Assembly: GCF_000286955.2 (NCBI RefSeq)
Contig: NZ_AJYK02000003.1
Span: forward strand, 1-64,000
Direction: 5' to 3'
Origin: Vibrio rumoiensis 1S-45
GTDB taxonomy: Bacteria; Pseudomonadota; Gammaproteobacteria; Enterobacterales; Vibrionaceae
Length of the DNA: 64,000 nucleotides
Shown here: piece after piece, positions 1-8,545 of the stretch
How the letters are laid out: every line of letters starts with the position of its first letter
Numbering within the stretch: the stretch's first letter is position 1
Notes under the pieces: generated by a model
The model's input: only the letters and a program-made list of their open reading frames with translations
Told to the model about the DNA's origin: nothing
Databases searched by the model: none
Made by a program: the position numbers and the translations under genes

Positions 1-20
1 GAATCCCTCTTCACCGACCA
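1..20 (+). tRNA. tRNA-Pro, 3' end only
   Basis: The first 20 bases read as the 3' part of a T-arm followed by an acceptor strand (TTCACCG), discriminator A and an encoded CCA. An acceptor beginning CGGTGAA and ending TTCACCGACCA is characteristic of proteobacterial tRNA-Pro. The anticodon lies outside the window, so the isoacceptor is unknown. A rho-independent terminator follows immediately. Confidence 0.75.
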
Positions 21-25
21 CTTTA

Positions 26-55
26 AAAAGCTCTGCAGAAATGCGGAGCTTTTTT
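26..55 (+). terminator. Rho-independent terminator of the tRNA gene
   Basis: The stem AAAAGCTCTGC (26-36) pairs with GCGGAGCTTTT (43-53), with one G-U pair and a 6-base loop. It runs into a T tract. It lies 5 bases after the tRNA CCA end. Confidence 0.85.
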
Positions 56-463
56 GCATTTAAATTCCAGGCACATAATATCGTCTGATGCTAGAAACCT
101 CTTTCTTGTTACCTATGTCATATAATTCTTAGTTTAAGTCTCATCTATCCTTGTATCTTTTTCCTTAGACTAATATTGGTTAATAACAAATCTATCTTGT
201 TCGGTTTTTAATGGTTATCACAATAATAAACATTGATATGTTGTATGATTGTTAATCGAATGTTCTTTTTGTTAGTCTCTGTGCCACTTTTTATACTGTA
301 TTAATTGCTTTTATTTCCATTTTTTGCCAAATTGAAGTCACTTGTGTGTGCTTATTAAGCATTACATCGAATGGAATCGTTTTATATTGGCCTGTTGGAA
401 TAACAGAAATTGCCGATATTTTTAAGACAGGGTAGAAACTGTCACAGCAGTAGAGGTCTGGTA
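56..463. other. AT-rich intergenic region upstream of the ABC importer
   Basis: About 400 bases with no convincing gene. The region is AT-rich and must hold the promoter of the ABC importer, but I cannot fix -35/-10 elements with confidence. An 84-codon reverse-strand reading frame at 291-545 overlaps the ATPase gene and has no family resemblance, so I discount it. Confidence 0.5.
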
Positions 464-2179
464 ATGCCGCTTTTAGAAGTAAAAGATCTGAGGATTGAAT
501 ATCCGTCGCGACATGGTGTACATGCCGCAGTAAAATCTTTGTCATTTAGTATTGAGCGTGGAGAAATCGTCGGCGTTGTTGGCGAGTCTGGCGCGGGTAA
601 ATCCACCGTTGGTAATGCGGTCATTGATCTATTGAGCCCACCAGGACGTATCGCTGGTGGCGAAGTTTATCTTGATGGTGAAAAAATATCCGGGTTAACA
701 CCGGAAGAAATGCGCTCAGTACGTGGCTCTAAAATTGGGTTTATCTTTCAAGACCCAATGACTTCTTTGAACCCTCTGTTTACCGTAGAGCATCAATTGA
801 CGGAAACCATTCATGCCAATATGAAGGTTTCTGATCAAGAAGCGTATGATCGCGCTTTATCTTTAATGAATCAGGTGGGTATCCCACAGCCTGAAAACCG
901 CTTAAAACAATACCCACACCAATTTTCTGGTGGCATGCGTCAACGTGTCGTGATTGCGATTGCGTTAGCGGGTGAACCGGATTTGATTATTGCTGATGAA
1001 CCTACTACGGCATTAGACGTATCTATTCAAGATCAAATTCTGAGCCTTATTCGCGAGCTTTGTATTAAGAATAACGTTGGTTGTATGTTGGTTACCCATG
1101 ATATGGGTGTAGTGTCGAACGTGACCGACAAAGTCGCGGTGATGTATCGTGGTGATCTGGTTGAATTTGGCCCAACAGCAAAAGTATTAGGCACACCAGA
1201 GCATTCTTATACCCATAGCCTAATTTCTGCAGTGCCGCGTTCCGATAAAAAATTCGATCGATTCCCATTGGTGAGTTATATCGAAGAAGCGCATGAGCAT
1301 CAGCCTTTAGATGTGAAAACCCATTGGTTAGGTCAAAGCCAAGATCAACGTGATTATACTGGACCTCTGCTGAATGTAGAAAATGTGAGTTTACGTTTTA
1401 CTACCAAAGATTCCTTTTTTGAGTCCCGTCGTGAGTATGTTCAAGCCTCTAACAACGTTAGCTTTGAAGTACATGAAGGTGAAACCTTTGGCCTGGTGGG
1501 AGAGTCGGGTTCAGGGAAATCAACCATTGCGCGCGTTATCGCGGGGCTATATGCCCCAAATGAAGGCAAAGTGACCTTCGAAGGAATTGATCTCACTGCG
1601 ATTAAATCAGAGCGTGAGCGTCGTCCTTTTAGACGTCAAATGCAAATGGTGTTCCAAAACCCTTACACCTCAATGAATCCACGCATGAAAATTTTCGACA
1701 TCATTGCCGAACCGATTCGTTTTCACCAATTAACCCGCAATGAAACCGAAACCCGTCAGATCGTGCATGATCTATTGGATCACGTCGGTTTGGGGCGAAT
1801 GGCTGGTGTGAAATACCCACATGAATTCTCTGGTGGTCAGCGTCAGCGCATTTCAATCGCGCGTGCATTGGCGACTCGTCCTCGTTTACTCATTTGTGAC
1901 GAACCAACTTCTGCTTTGGACGTATCCGTTCAGGCACAGATCTTGAATCTATTAAAAGATTTACAAGATGAATTGAATTTAACCATGCTGTTTATCAGCC
2001 ATGATTTGCCGGTTATTCGTCAAATGTGTGACCGAATTGGCGTGATGAAAATGGGGCAGTTACTGGAAGTCTCCCCAACTGAGCAACTGTTTACTGATCC
2101 GCAGCATGAATACAGTAAACAATTAATTTCCTTAATGCCTGAATTTACAGGATTAAGAGAAGAAGCGAAAAGCGCATAA
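464..2179 (+). CDS. Peptide-type ABC importer, fused double ATP-binding protein
   Basis: Cytoplasmic ATPase that powers a Dpp/Opp-family importer. Two complete ABC domains are fused in one 571-residue chain, as in GsiA or YejF, replacing separate DppD and DppF subunits. Domain 1 has Walker A GESGAGKST near residues 40-48, signature FSGGMRQR near 154 and Walker B LIIADEP near 174. Domain 2 has GESGSGKST near 346 and FSGGQRQR near 455. Each domain is followed by the peptide-transporter extension. The ATG at 464 is preferred over in-frame 410 because AGAGGT sits 7 bases upstream and family homology starts at MPLLEV. A short hairpin (2197-2219) follows before the binding-protein gene. The substrate cannot be told from this protein. 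Confidence 0.9.
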   Translation: MPLLEVKDLRIEYPSRHGVHAAVKSLSFSIERGEIVGVVGESGAGKSTVGNAVIDLLSPPGRIAGGEVYLDGEKISGLTPEEMRSVRGSKIGFIFQDPMTSLNPLFTVEHQLTETIHANMKVSDQEAYDRALSLMNQVGIPQPENRLKQYPHQFSGGMRQRVVIAIALAGEPDLIIADEPTTALDVSIQDQILSLIRELCIKNNVGCMLVTHDMGVVSNVTDKVAVMYRGDLVEFGPTAKVLGTPEHSYTHSLISAVPRSDKKFDRFPLVSYIEEAHEHQPLDVKTHWLGQSQDQRDYTGPLLNVENVSLRFTTKDSFFESRREYVQASNNVSFEVHEGETFGLVGESGSGKSTIARVIAGLYAPNEGKVTFEGIDLTAIKSERERRPFRRQMQMVFQNPYTSMNPRMKIFDIIAEPIRFHQLTRNETETRQIVHDLLDHVGLGRMAGVKYPHEFSGGQRQRISIARALATRPRLLICDEPTSALDVSVQAQILNLLKDLQDELNLTMLFISHDLPVIRQMCDRIGVMKMGQLLEVSPTEQLFTDPQHEYSKQLISLMPEFTGLREEAKSA

Positions 2180-2303
2180 CGCGTCTACGCTTTGCCTTGG
2201 CTAGGTATTTTTAAGCCAACAATCACAGATGCAAAGAAACACAATATTTACACACTCTAAAAAACAACAATAGGGATAGATTCCCGCATGAAGGAGTTAT
2301 GCA

Positions 2304-3863
2304 ATGAAAACCATTAAGACCAAACTGGCGGTTGCACTAATGGCGGCAGGTTTAAGCTTTAATGCTTTAGCTGCCGATATCACCGTGGCTTATGATGCTG
2401 ATCCAGTATCACTTGATCCACATGAGCAATTGTCTGGTGGTACGCTGCAGCTATCGCACATGGTATTCGACCCACTAGTTCGTTATAACCAAAAGTTTGA
2501 ATTTGAAGCTCGCTTAGCTGAAAAATGGGAACGTATTGACGAAAAAACCATGCGTTTTCATCTACGCAAAGGCGTGAAGTTCCATTCTGGCAATACTATG
2601 ACAGCCGATGATGTGGTGTGGACATTTAATCGTCTGCAACAATCTCAAGATTTCAAAGCTATTTTTGAACCATTTGAAAAAGCGGTGAAGGTTGATGATT
2701 ATACTTTTGATCTCGTGACTAAAGATGCTTTCCCACTTGTACTGCAATCTGCAACCTACATCTTCCCAATGGATAGCAAGTTTTACTCAGGTAAAGATGA
2801 CCAAGGCAATGATAAAGCTGCCATTGTAAAACACGGTAACTCTTTCGCATCAACGCATATTTCTGGTACAGGCCCTTTCATCGTCACCTCACGTGAGCAA
2901 GGCGTAAAAGTTGATTTTGAACGTTTTGCCGATTATTGGGATAAAGAAAGTAAAGGTAATGTGGATCATATTACTCTTAAGCCAATCAAAGAAAATGCCA
3001 CTCGTGTCGCTGCGTTACTTTCTGGTGGCGTTGATATGATCGCCCCTGTTGCGCCAAATGATCACGACCGCGTGAAAAATGCAGATGGCATTGATTTAGT
3101 GACGCTACCGGGCACACGTATTATTACTTTCCAAATGAACCAAAACAGCAACCCAGCTTTAAAAGATAAGCGTGTTCGTCAGGCGATTGTTTACGCTATC
3201 AATAATGAAGGGATTGCAAAACGCATAATGAAAGGCTTTGCTACTGCGGCAGGCCAACAAAGCCCAGATGGTTATGCTGGTTATGATCCAGAGCTGAAAC
3301 CACGTTACGATTTAGCGAAAGCTAAAGAACTAATGAAAGAAGCGGGTTATGAAAAAGGCTTGAGCTTAACCATGATCGCGCCAAATAACCGTTATGTGAA
3401 TGATGCGAAAATTGCTCAAGCAGCAGCAGCGATGCTATCGAAAATCGGCATTAAAGTTGATTTGAAAACAATGCCTAAAGCGCAATACTGGCCTGAGTTT
3501 GATAAATGTGCGGCTGATATGTTGATGATTGGTTGGCATGCAGATACCGAAGATTCAGCGAATTTAACTGAATTCTTAACCATGACGCGTGATGAAAAAA
3601 CAGGTAAAGGTCAATACAACTGTGGTTATTACTCAAACCCTGAAGTGGATAAGCTGATCAATACAGCCAATACCGAAACCGATACCGAGAAACGTAGCGC
3701 TGATCTGCAAAAAGTAGAACGTATTCTTTACGATGATGCGGCATTTGTTCCTCTACACTGGCAAAACCTTGCTTGGGGTGCGAAATCAAATGTTCACATC
3801 ACACCAATTGTTAATGCGATGGAATTTCCATACTTTGGCGATTTAGTAGTTGATGAAAAATAA
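2304..3863 (+). CDS. Periplasmic substrate-binding protein, peptide/SBP_bac_5 family
   Basis: Captures the substrate in the periplasm and delivers it to the two permeases encoded downstream. The 519-residue chain begins with a classical signal peptide, cleaved after about residue 23 (LSFNALA|AD). The family 5 core follows, including DPVSLDPHEQ, the AEKWE...FHLRKGVKFH block and the RQAIVYAIN block. A strong AAGGAG lies a few bases before the ATG. Two cysteines in the C-terminal third (KCAAD and YNCGYY) could form a disulfide. The family imports di- and oligopeptides but also nickel, haem, opines and oligosaccharides, so 'dipeptide' would be a guess. Confidence 0.88.
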   Translation: MKTIKTKLAVALMAAGLSFNALAADITVAYDADPVSLDPHEQLSGGTLQLSHMVFDPLVRYNQKFEFEARLAEKWERIDEKTMRFHLRKGVKFHSGNTMTADDVVWTFNRLQQSQDFKAIFEPFEKAVKVDDYTFDLVTKDAFPLVLQSATYIFPMDSKFYSGKDDQGNDKAAIVKHGNSFASTHISGTGPFIVTSREQGVKVDFERFADYWDKESKGNVDHITLKPIKENATRVAALLSGGVDMIAPVAPNDHDRVKNADGIDLVTLPGTRIITFQMNQNSNPALKDKRVRQAIVYAINNEGIAKRIMKGFATAAGQQSPDGYAGYDPELKPRYDLAKAKELMKEAGYEKGLSLTMIAPNNRYVNDAKIAQAAAAMLSKIGIKVDLKTMPKAQYWPEFDKCAADMLMIGWHADTEDSANLTEFLTMTRDEKTGKGQYNCGYYSNPEVDKLINTANTETDTEKRSADLQKVERILYDDAAFVPLHWQNLAWGAKSNVHITPIVNAMEFPYFGDLVVDEK

Positions 3864-3897
3864 GCCAATTTAATTGGTGAATAACAATAATAAGTAA

Positions 3898-3929
3898 GCC
3901 GTATCTTAGGTTTAAAGCCTAGGTACGGC
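3898..3929 (+). promoter_or_regulatory. Intra-operon hairpin between binding protein and permeases
   Basis: GCCGTATCTTAGG (3898-3910) pairs with CCTAGGTACGGC (3918-3929) around a short loop. No T tract follows, so it is not a typical terminator. In other ABC importer operons such a hairpin protects upstream mRNA or attenuates readthrough, so that binding protein exceeds permease. That role here is inference. Confidence 0.6.
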
Positions 3930-4034
3930 ACATTTAGATTTTGTGTTGTTGGTGATTTTCCGACAGCATAACAAAGCTCAAGTTGAACCATTGATTGGTT
4001 CACTTGGCTTTCAAGGACTTTTAAGGGGCAAGGA

Positions 4035-5018
4035 ATGTTTACGTTTCTGGTCAAGCGCCTGTTTCAGGCACTGATAGTGATGTTTGTGATCAGTCTAGTA
4101 GCGTTTTCCATTCAGGATAACCTAGGCGACCCGTTGCGTGAGTTGGTCGGACAATCAGTTTCTGAGGCAGAGCGTCAAGCACTGCGTGATGAGCTGGGTC
4201 TGAATGATCCGTTTACGGTGAAATACTCTCGCTTTGTAGTTAACGCACTGCATGGTGATTTAGGCACATCGTATTTTTTTAAAAAACCTGCAACTGAGGT
4301 CATTCTTGATAAGTTGGCAGCCACATTAGAGCTGGTATTTGGTGCCACGATAATAATTATTTTCTTATCAATCCCATTAGGGGTTTATTCAGCGATTCAT
4401 CCTAAAAGCTTCTTAACTAAAATCATCATGGGTTTCAGTAGTGTAGGTATTTCTATTCCGGTTTTCTTAACCGCTATAATGCTGATGTACGTATTCTCTA
4501 TTGAATTAGGATGGTTACCTTCTTATGGCCGTGGTGAAACGGTTGAAGTGCTAGGAACGGGCTGGCAATCAGGATTATTTACTCTTGATGGTCTGGCTCA
4601 CCTTGTTTTACCGTGTGTTTCACTAGCTTCCATCATGTTGCCATTGTTTATCCGTTTGGTTCGCTCTGAAATGCTTGAAGTGTTGGGCTCGGAGTACATT
4701 AAGTTCTGTAAAGCTAAAGGTTTAGCAACCAATAAAATTTATTATCAACATGCTTTAAAAAATACTATGTTGCCAGTATTGACGGTGGGTGGTGTGCAAA
4801 TTGGTACTATGGTGGCGTACACCATTTTAACCGAAACCGTCTTTCAATGGCCGGGTACAGGCTTCCTTTTCCTTGAGGCGATTAACCGTGTAGATACACC
4901 GTTAATTACCGCTTACGTTATCTTCGTTGGTTTAATTTTCGTTGTTACCAATACCATCGTCGATTTACTGTACGGTTTAGTTAACCCAACCGTGAACATT
5001 ACTGGAAAAGGAGCGTAA
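4035..5018 (+). CDS. Peptide-type ABC importer permease (DppB-like)
   Basis: Inner-membrane subunit of 327 residues. The N-terminal helix (FLVKRLFQALIVMFVISL) is typical of DppB/OppB. Several further hydrophobic segments follow, and the EAA coupling loop lies around residues 215-235 (GSEYIKFCKAKGL). It ends in the family tail LVNPTVN. The ATG follows AAGGGGCAAGGA. The second permease starts 2 bases after its stop, which implies translational coupling. Confidence 0.9.
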   Translation: MFTFLVKRLFQALIVMFVISLVAFSIQDNLGDPLRELVGQSVSEAERQALRDELGLNDPFTVKYSRFVVNALHGDLGTSYFFKKPATEVILDKLAATLELVFGATIIIIFLSIPLGVYSAIHPKSFLTKIIMGFSSVGISIPVFLTAIMLMYVFSIELGWLPSYGRGETVEVLGTGWQSGLFTLDGLAHLVLPCVSLASIMLPLFIRLVRSEMLEVLGSEYIKFCKAKGLATNKIYYQHALKNTMLPVLTVGGVQIGTMVAYTILTETVFQWPGTGFLFLEAINRVDTPLITAYVIFVGLIFVVTNTIVDLLYGLVNPTVNITGKGA

Positions 5019-5020
5019 TC

Positions 5021-5965
5021 ATGAATCAACAAACTTCATCGGTTGTTCCTACTCGTTGGGAACGCTTTAAACAATCCGACATTCTTTATTATTTCTTGCG
5101 TGATAAAGTCGCGATGGTGAGCTTCGCTGTTTTTATGGTGTTTTTCATTGCTGCACTATTCTCACCTTGGATCGCACCAAGTAACCCTTATGACCTGACG
5201 TCGATTGATATCATGGATTCAGAATTGCCACCATCATGGATGGAATATGGTGATTCTGCATTCTGGTTGGGTACGGATGACCAAGGTCGTGATATTTTCT
5301 CGACCATTTTATATGGCTCACGTTTGTCATTAATGATTGGTTTTTGTGCGGTGGCGTTGCAGCTGTTTTTAGGCATTATTATTGGTTTATCTGCTGGTTA
5401 CTTTGGTGGACGTATTGATAGCTTCCTAATGCGCTTTGCTGATGTGCAGTTATCATTCTCAACCATGATGGTGGCGATCATTGTTTCGGCTATCTTTAAA
5501 GCCAGCTTTGGTGGTGAATTTTACGGGCAATATGCGGTATTAATGTTGATCGTAATTATCGGTATTGCCGAATGGCCTCAATATGCACGTACCATTCGTG
5601 CATCTGTATTGGCAGAGAAAAAGAAAGAATACGTTGAAGCGGCGCGAGTGATGGGTTTTCGTTCACCTCGTATTATGTTTCGTCATATTCTGCCGAACTG
5701 CTTGTCGCCAATTTTGGTTATTTCAACGGTGCAAATCGCTAATGCCATTATGTCGGAAGCGGCGTTGTCTTTCCTTGGCTTAGGTTTGCCGGTAGACCAA
5801 CCATCACTAGGCTCATTAATTAGCATCGGTTTTAACTACATTTTCTCAGGCTCTTGGTGGATCACCGCTTTCCCTGGTTTTGTGTTAGTGACGATTGTAC
5901 TGGTGATCAATCTGCTCGGTGACTGGTTACGTGATGTGTTTAACCCTAAGCTATATAAAGGCTAA
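5021..5965 (+). CDS. Peptide-type ABC importer permease (DppC-like)
   Basis: Second inner-membrane subunit, 314 residues. It has the DppC N-terminal helix, the LGTDDQGRDIFS motif near residues 83-94 that marks this family, an EAA loop (EYVEAARVMGF) near 204-214 and the C-terminal GDWLRDVFNPK. With the upstream permease it forms the channel energised by the double ATPase. A terminator at 6004-6038 closes the operon. Confidence 0.9.
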   Translation: MNQQTSSVVPTRWERFKQSDILYYFLRDKVAMVSFAVFMVFFIAALFSPWIAPSNPYDLTSIDIMDSELPPSWMEYGDSAFWLGTDDQGRDIFSTILYGSRLSLMIGFCAVALQLFLGIIIGLSAGYFGGRIDSFLMRFADVQLSFSTMMVAIIVSAIFKASFGGEFYGQYAVLMLIVIIGIAEWPQYARTIRASVLAEKKKEYVEAARVMGFRSPRIMFRHILPNCLSPILVISTVQIANAIMSEAALSFLGLGLPVDQPSLGSLISIGFNYIFSGSWWITAFPGFVLVTIVLVINLLGDWLRDVFNPKLYKG

Positions 5966-6003
5966 ACTTATTAGGTTCCTGATGGAGCTATGAGTATGAT
6001 AAT

Positions 6004-6038
6004 AAACCGTAGAGGGTAACTTCTGCGGTTTTCTTTTT
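6004..6038 (+). terminator. Terminator after the ABC importer operon
   Basis: AAACCGTAGA pairs with TTCTGCGGTTT, allowing one G-U, and a T-rich tail follows. It separates the importer from the oxidoreductase gene that starts at 6062. Confidence 0.7.
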
Positions 6039-6061
6039 GATTAGAGAGTAAAAGGATAGCT

Positions 6062-7045
6062 ATGTTACGTCTGGCAATTATTGGTACGAACTGGATCACC
6101 GAGCGATTTGTACAAGCAGCATTGGAAGTGCAAGAGTTTGAACTCACCGCGGTATATTCTCGTAACCAAGCGCGCGCAAATGAATTTGCGGCACCGTTTA
6201 GCAATAATGCGGTATGTTTTACCGATTTGGAACAAATGGCGCGTAGTGATGCTTTTGACGCTGTTTATATTGCCAGCCCGAATTCCCTGCATTATGAACA
6301 AAGTGTACTGATGCTTGAAAATGGCAAGCATGTGATTTGCGAAAAACCGGTAGCCTCTAACATTGTTCAAGCGGAGCACATGTTCAAAGTTGCGGAAGAG
6401 AACAACGTTGTATTATTTGAAGCGTTTAAAACGGAGTATCTCCCTAATTTTTCACTGATTCATGAGCATTTACCTAAGCTTGGAAAAATGCATAAAGTGT
6501 TTATTAACTATTGTCAGTATTCTTCTCGTTATCAGCGTTACTTGGATGGAGAAAACCCAAATACCTTTAACCCTGCCTTTTCAAATGGCTCGATCATGGA
6601 TATTGGCTTTTATTGTGTATCCAGTGCGGTGGCGTTATTTGGCGAGCCTAAAACCGTGCAAGCGAGTGCTCACCTGCTGGATTCTGGTGTAGATGCTCAC
6701 GGCTCGGTCTTACTTCAATACTCGGATCATGATGTGGTGATTTCACACTCTAAAGTCTCAGATTCCACTATTCCAAGTGAAATTCAAGGTGAAGCTGGCT
6801 CGATGATTATTGAGCATATTTCAGAGTGCGATCATATTGTGTTGAAACTTCGAGGTGAAGAGGCGGTGACCTATCAAGTGCCACAAGTGGAAAACACCAT
6901 GACTTATGAAGCACAGGTTTTTGCTGATCAAATCAAACAAGGCAAGCTATGTGAAAAAGCCAAAGCGCGTGCGCTAGGGGTATCTCGCATTACAACCGAA
7001 GTGCGTAAACAGGTTGGAGTAATATTTCCTGCCGACCAAGTGTAA
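6062..7045 (+). CDS. Gfo/Idh/MocA family NAD(P)-dependent oxidoreductase
   Basis: 327 residues. The N-terminal Rossmann fold starts LRLAIIGTNWI. The family motif CEKPVASN lies near residues 93-100, where the Lys normally helps catalysis. The C-terminal alpha/beta domain contains GSIMDIGFYCV, which carries the usual acidic and aromatic active-site region. Members oxidise or reduce sugars, inositols and related polyols, but the substrate is not readable from sequence. The ATG at 6062 follows AAAGGA. The gene lies just after an importer terminator, so a functional link is possible but not shown. Confidence 0.8.
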   Translation: MLRLAIIGTNWITERFVQAALEVQEFELTAVYSRNQARANEFAAPFSNNAVCFTDLEQMARSDAFDAVYIASPNSLHYEQSVLMLENGKHVICEKPVASNIVQAEHMFKVAEENNVVLFEAFKTEYLPNFSLIHEHLPKLGKMHKVFINYCQYSSRYQRYLDGENPNTFNPAFSNGSIMDIGFYCVSSAVALFGEPKTVQASAHLLDSGVDAHGSVLLQYSDHDVVISHSKVSDSTIPSEIQGEAGSMIIEHISECDHIVLKLRGEEAVTYQVPQVENTMTYEAQVFADQIKQGKLCEKAKARALGVSRITTEVRKQVGVIFPADQV

Positions 7046-7055
7046 TGTAAAGAAG

Positions 7056-7086
7056 TTCCCTAGCTTGCATTACACAGGCTAGGGAA
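7056..7086. terminator. Hairpin between convergent genes
   Basis: TTCCCTAGC (7056-7064) pairs perfectly with GCTAGGGAA (7078-7086) around a 13-base loop. It sits between the stops of the oxidoreductase and the outer-membrane protein gene and could serve both. The T tracts are weak. Confidence 0.6.
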
Positions 7087-7092
7087 GATGAT

Positions 7093-8226
7093 TTAAAAAC
7101 GGCCATTGATCATTAAAATGAGTTGAGTTCGATCACCCACAATACCAGTGTACTCCATAGCGGCGGAGAGGTGCTTATTGAGCGATAAGTTAAACCCTAA
7201 AATACCCGCCCATTTATTGGTGTTTTCTTGTTCTACTTCAAAAGCGATGGTGTGAGGTGCATCAAAGTCTTTGGTTGCTTCCATGGTTTCTAAATTAAAT
7301 CCACCGCTGATGGTCTGGCGAGTATCCATATAACTTGCGCCAGTGTATAAGGCTAACTCAAATCCATGATCGAGTGGGAAATTATAACCAACACGAGGCT
7401 GGATATTGATTGTGCCACCATCGACATTGGTTTTTTTCATTTCGGTTTGCGTGTAGACAATTGGCATCGTATAAAACCAATCTCCAATAGCGCCTGCTAA
7501 CATCGCGCCAAAGCTGTAATTGTAACCCTCAACTTCTGCTTCTGCATTTAGTTGCCAAGGTTCGCCATTGAAAAGATCGGGTGGAGTATCGGGAAGTAAT
7601 GAGCTGCCTGCTCGACATTTTACCGGATTCTTTGCGCAGTATGCTTGAATACCATCATTAACTGCATTCGTCACAGGATCGCTAGTTACAACGCTCCCCC
7701 TTGGCATGCTCATATTAATATCAATTGTGCCTTTTATTCGGCCGACAGTGGCAAATACATTTAAAAAAGGTAACACCCAAGCATCTATTTTTAATTGTGG
7801 AGTATTGGTATTCGTTCTAAATTTATCAAACGACAAAAAGTCGATATTGGTATTGGCAGATCCACCATAACCCACTTTTAAATTACTGATCGATTGATCT
7901 TGTTCAATATGGCTAAAAAGAAAACTTACCCCAAAAGGCAATGGCAAATCATAACCATTATAGATCGCGAGCTGTCCACCAAAAGGTAACACATGATCCC
8001 AAACCTTATCGTTAGGGTTATGTGGCTTACTTTGAGCGAGAACATTATTCATACTCGAGGAATCGACAGGTTTTGAATCCATTGGTACGGTATGCAAGCC
8101 CGCCTCGTTATCTGCAAGGGCAATATGGCTATAAAAAATGGGAGCAAATAGCAGAAAGAAAGGAAGCCTTGATCGGACTGATAAGGTTAAATGAAAACAG
8201 TGCATTAGGGCGTTACATAGAGTCAT
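7093..8226 (-). CDS. Putative outer-membrane beta-barrel protein, tandem copy A
   Basis: 377 residues with an N-terminal hydrophobic signal region ending near HIALA|D and a terminal phenylalanine (ING-RF), the usual C-terminal signal of outer-membrane barrels. Aromatic/polar alternation runs through the chain, for example QLAIYNGYDLPLPFG. It is clearly paralogous to the gene at 8546-9742. They share WDHVLPFG, NGYDLPLPFGVS, KIDAW-LPFLNVF and GAMLAG/GTMLAG blocks and the NGRF tail. Two Cys (AYC and VKC) sit in a central variable loop. I do not recognise a named family. Translation could start at residue 1 or Met8; the ribosome-binding site is weak for both. Confidence 0.65.
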   Translation of the reverse strand: MTLCNALMHCFHLTLSVRSRLPFFLLFAPIFYSHIALADNEAGLHTVPMDSKPVDSSSMNNVLAQSKPHNPNDKVWDHVLPFGGQLAIYNGYDLPLPFGVSFLFSHIEQDQSISNLKVGYGGSANTNIDFLSFDKFRTNTNTPQLKIDAWVLPFLNVFATVGRIKGTIDINMSMPRGSVVTSDPVTNAVNDGIQAYCAKNPVKCRAGSSLLPDTPPDLFNGEPWQLNAEAEVEGYNYSFGAMLAGAIGDWFYTMPIVYTQTEMKKTNVDGGTINIQPRVGYNFPLDHGFELALYTGASYMDTRQTISGGFNLETMEATKDFDAPHTIAFEVEQENTNKWAGILGFNLSLNKHLSAAMEYTGIVGDRTQLILMINGRF

Positions 8227-8545
8227 TATCCATTAATCTTCTATTATAGTGACAGTACAGCCTAACTTAGTGATGACGTGAGTCCTAGTCAGACGATCTC
8301 TTTTAAAAGAGGTTTATTTATAACAATAAAATAGGCTTATTGTATGACCTATACAATATCATAATGAGTGATATTAATGGTTTTTAGATAGAAAAAACAA
8401 TAATCTTAATAAATATACAAGTAAGTAACTATTAAACAATAGGTTAAATTAAGGAGGAGGAAGGGGATGTTTTACCTCAATGCCACCAGAGCGAAGTTTG
8501 CTTAGAGTGGCAAGTTGAGTTGAATAGGGAAATCAATAATGATCT
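8227..8545. other. Spacer between the two outer-membrane protein genes
   Basis: About 320 AT-rich bases. Near its right end, CTCAA-TGCCAC (8476-8486) pairs with GTGGCA...TTGAG (8507-8519, 2-base bulge). This hairpin lies just past the stop of copy B and may end its transcript. The rest presumably contains the copy A promoter, which I cannot place exactly. Confidence 0.45.
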
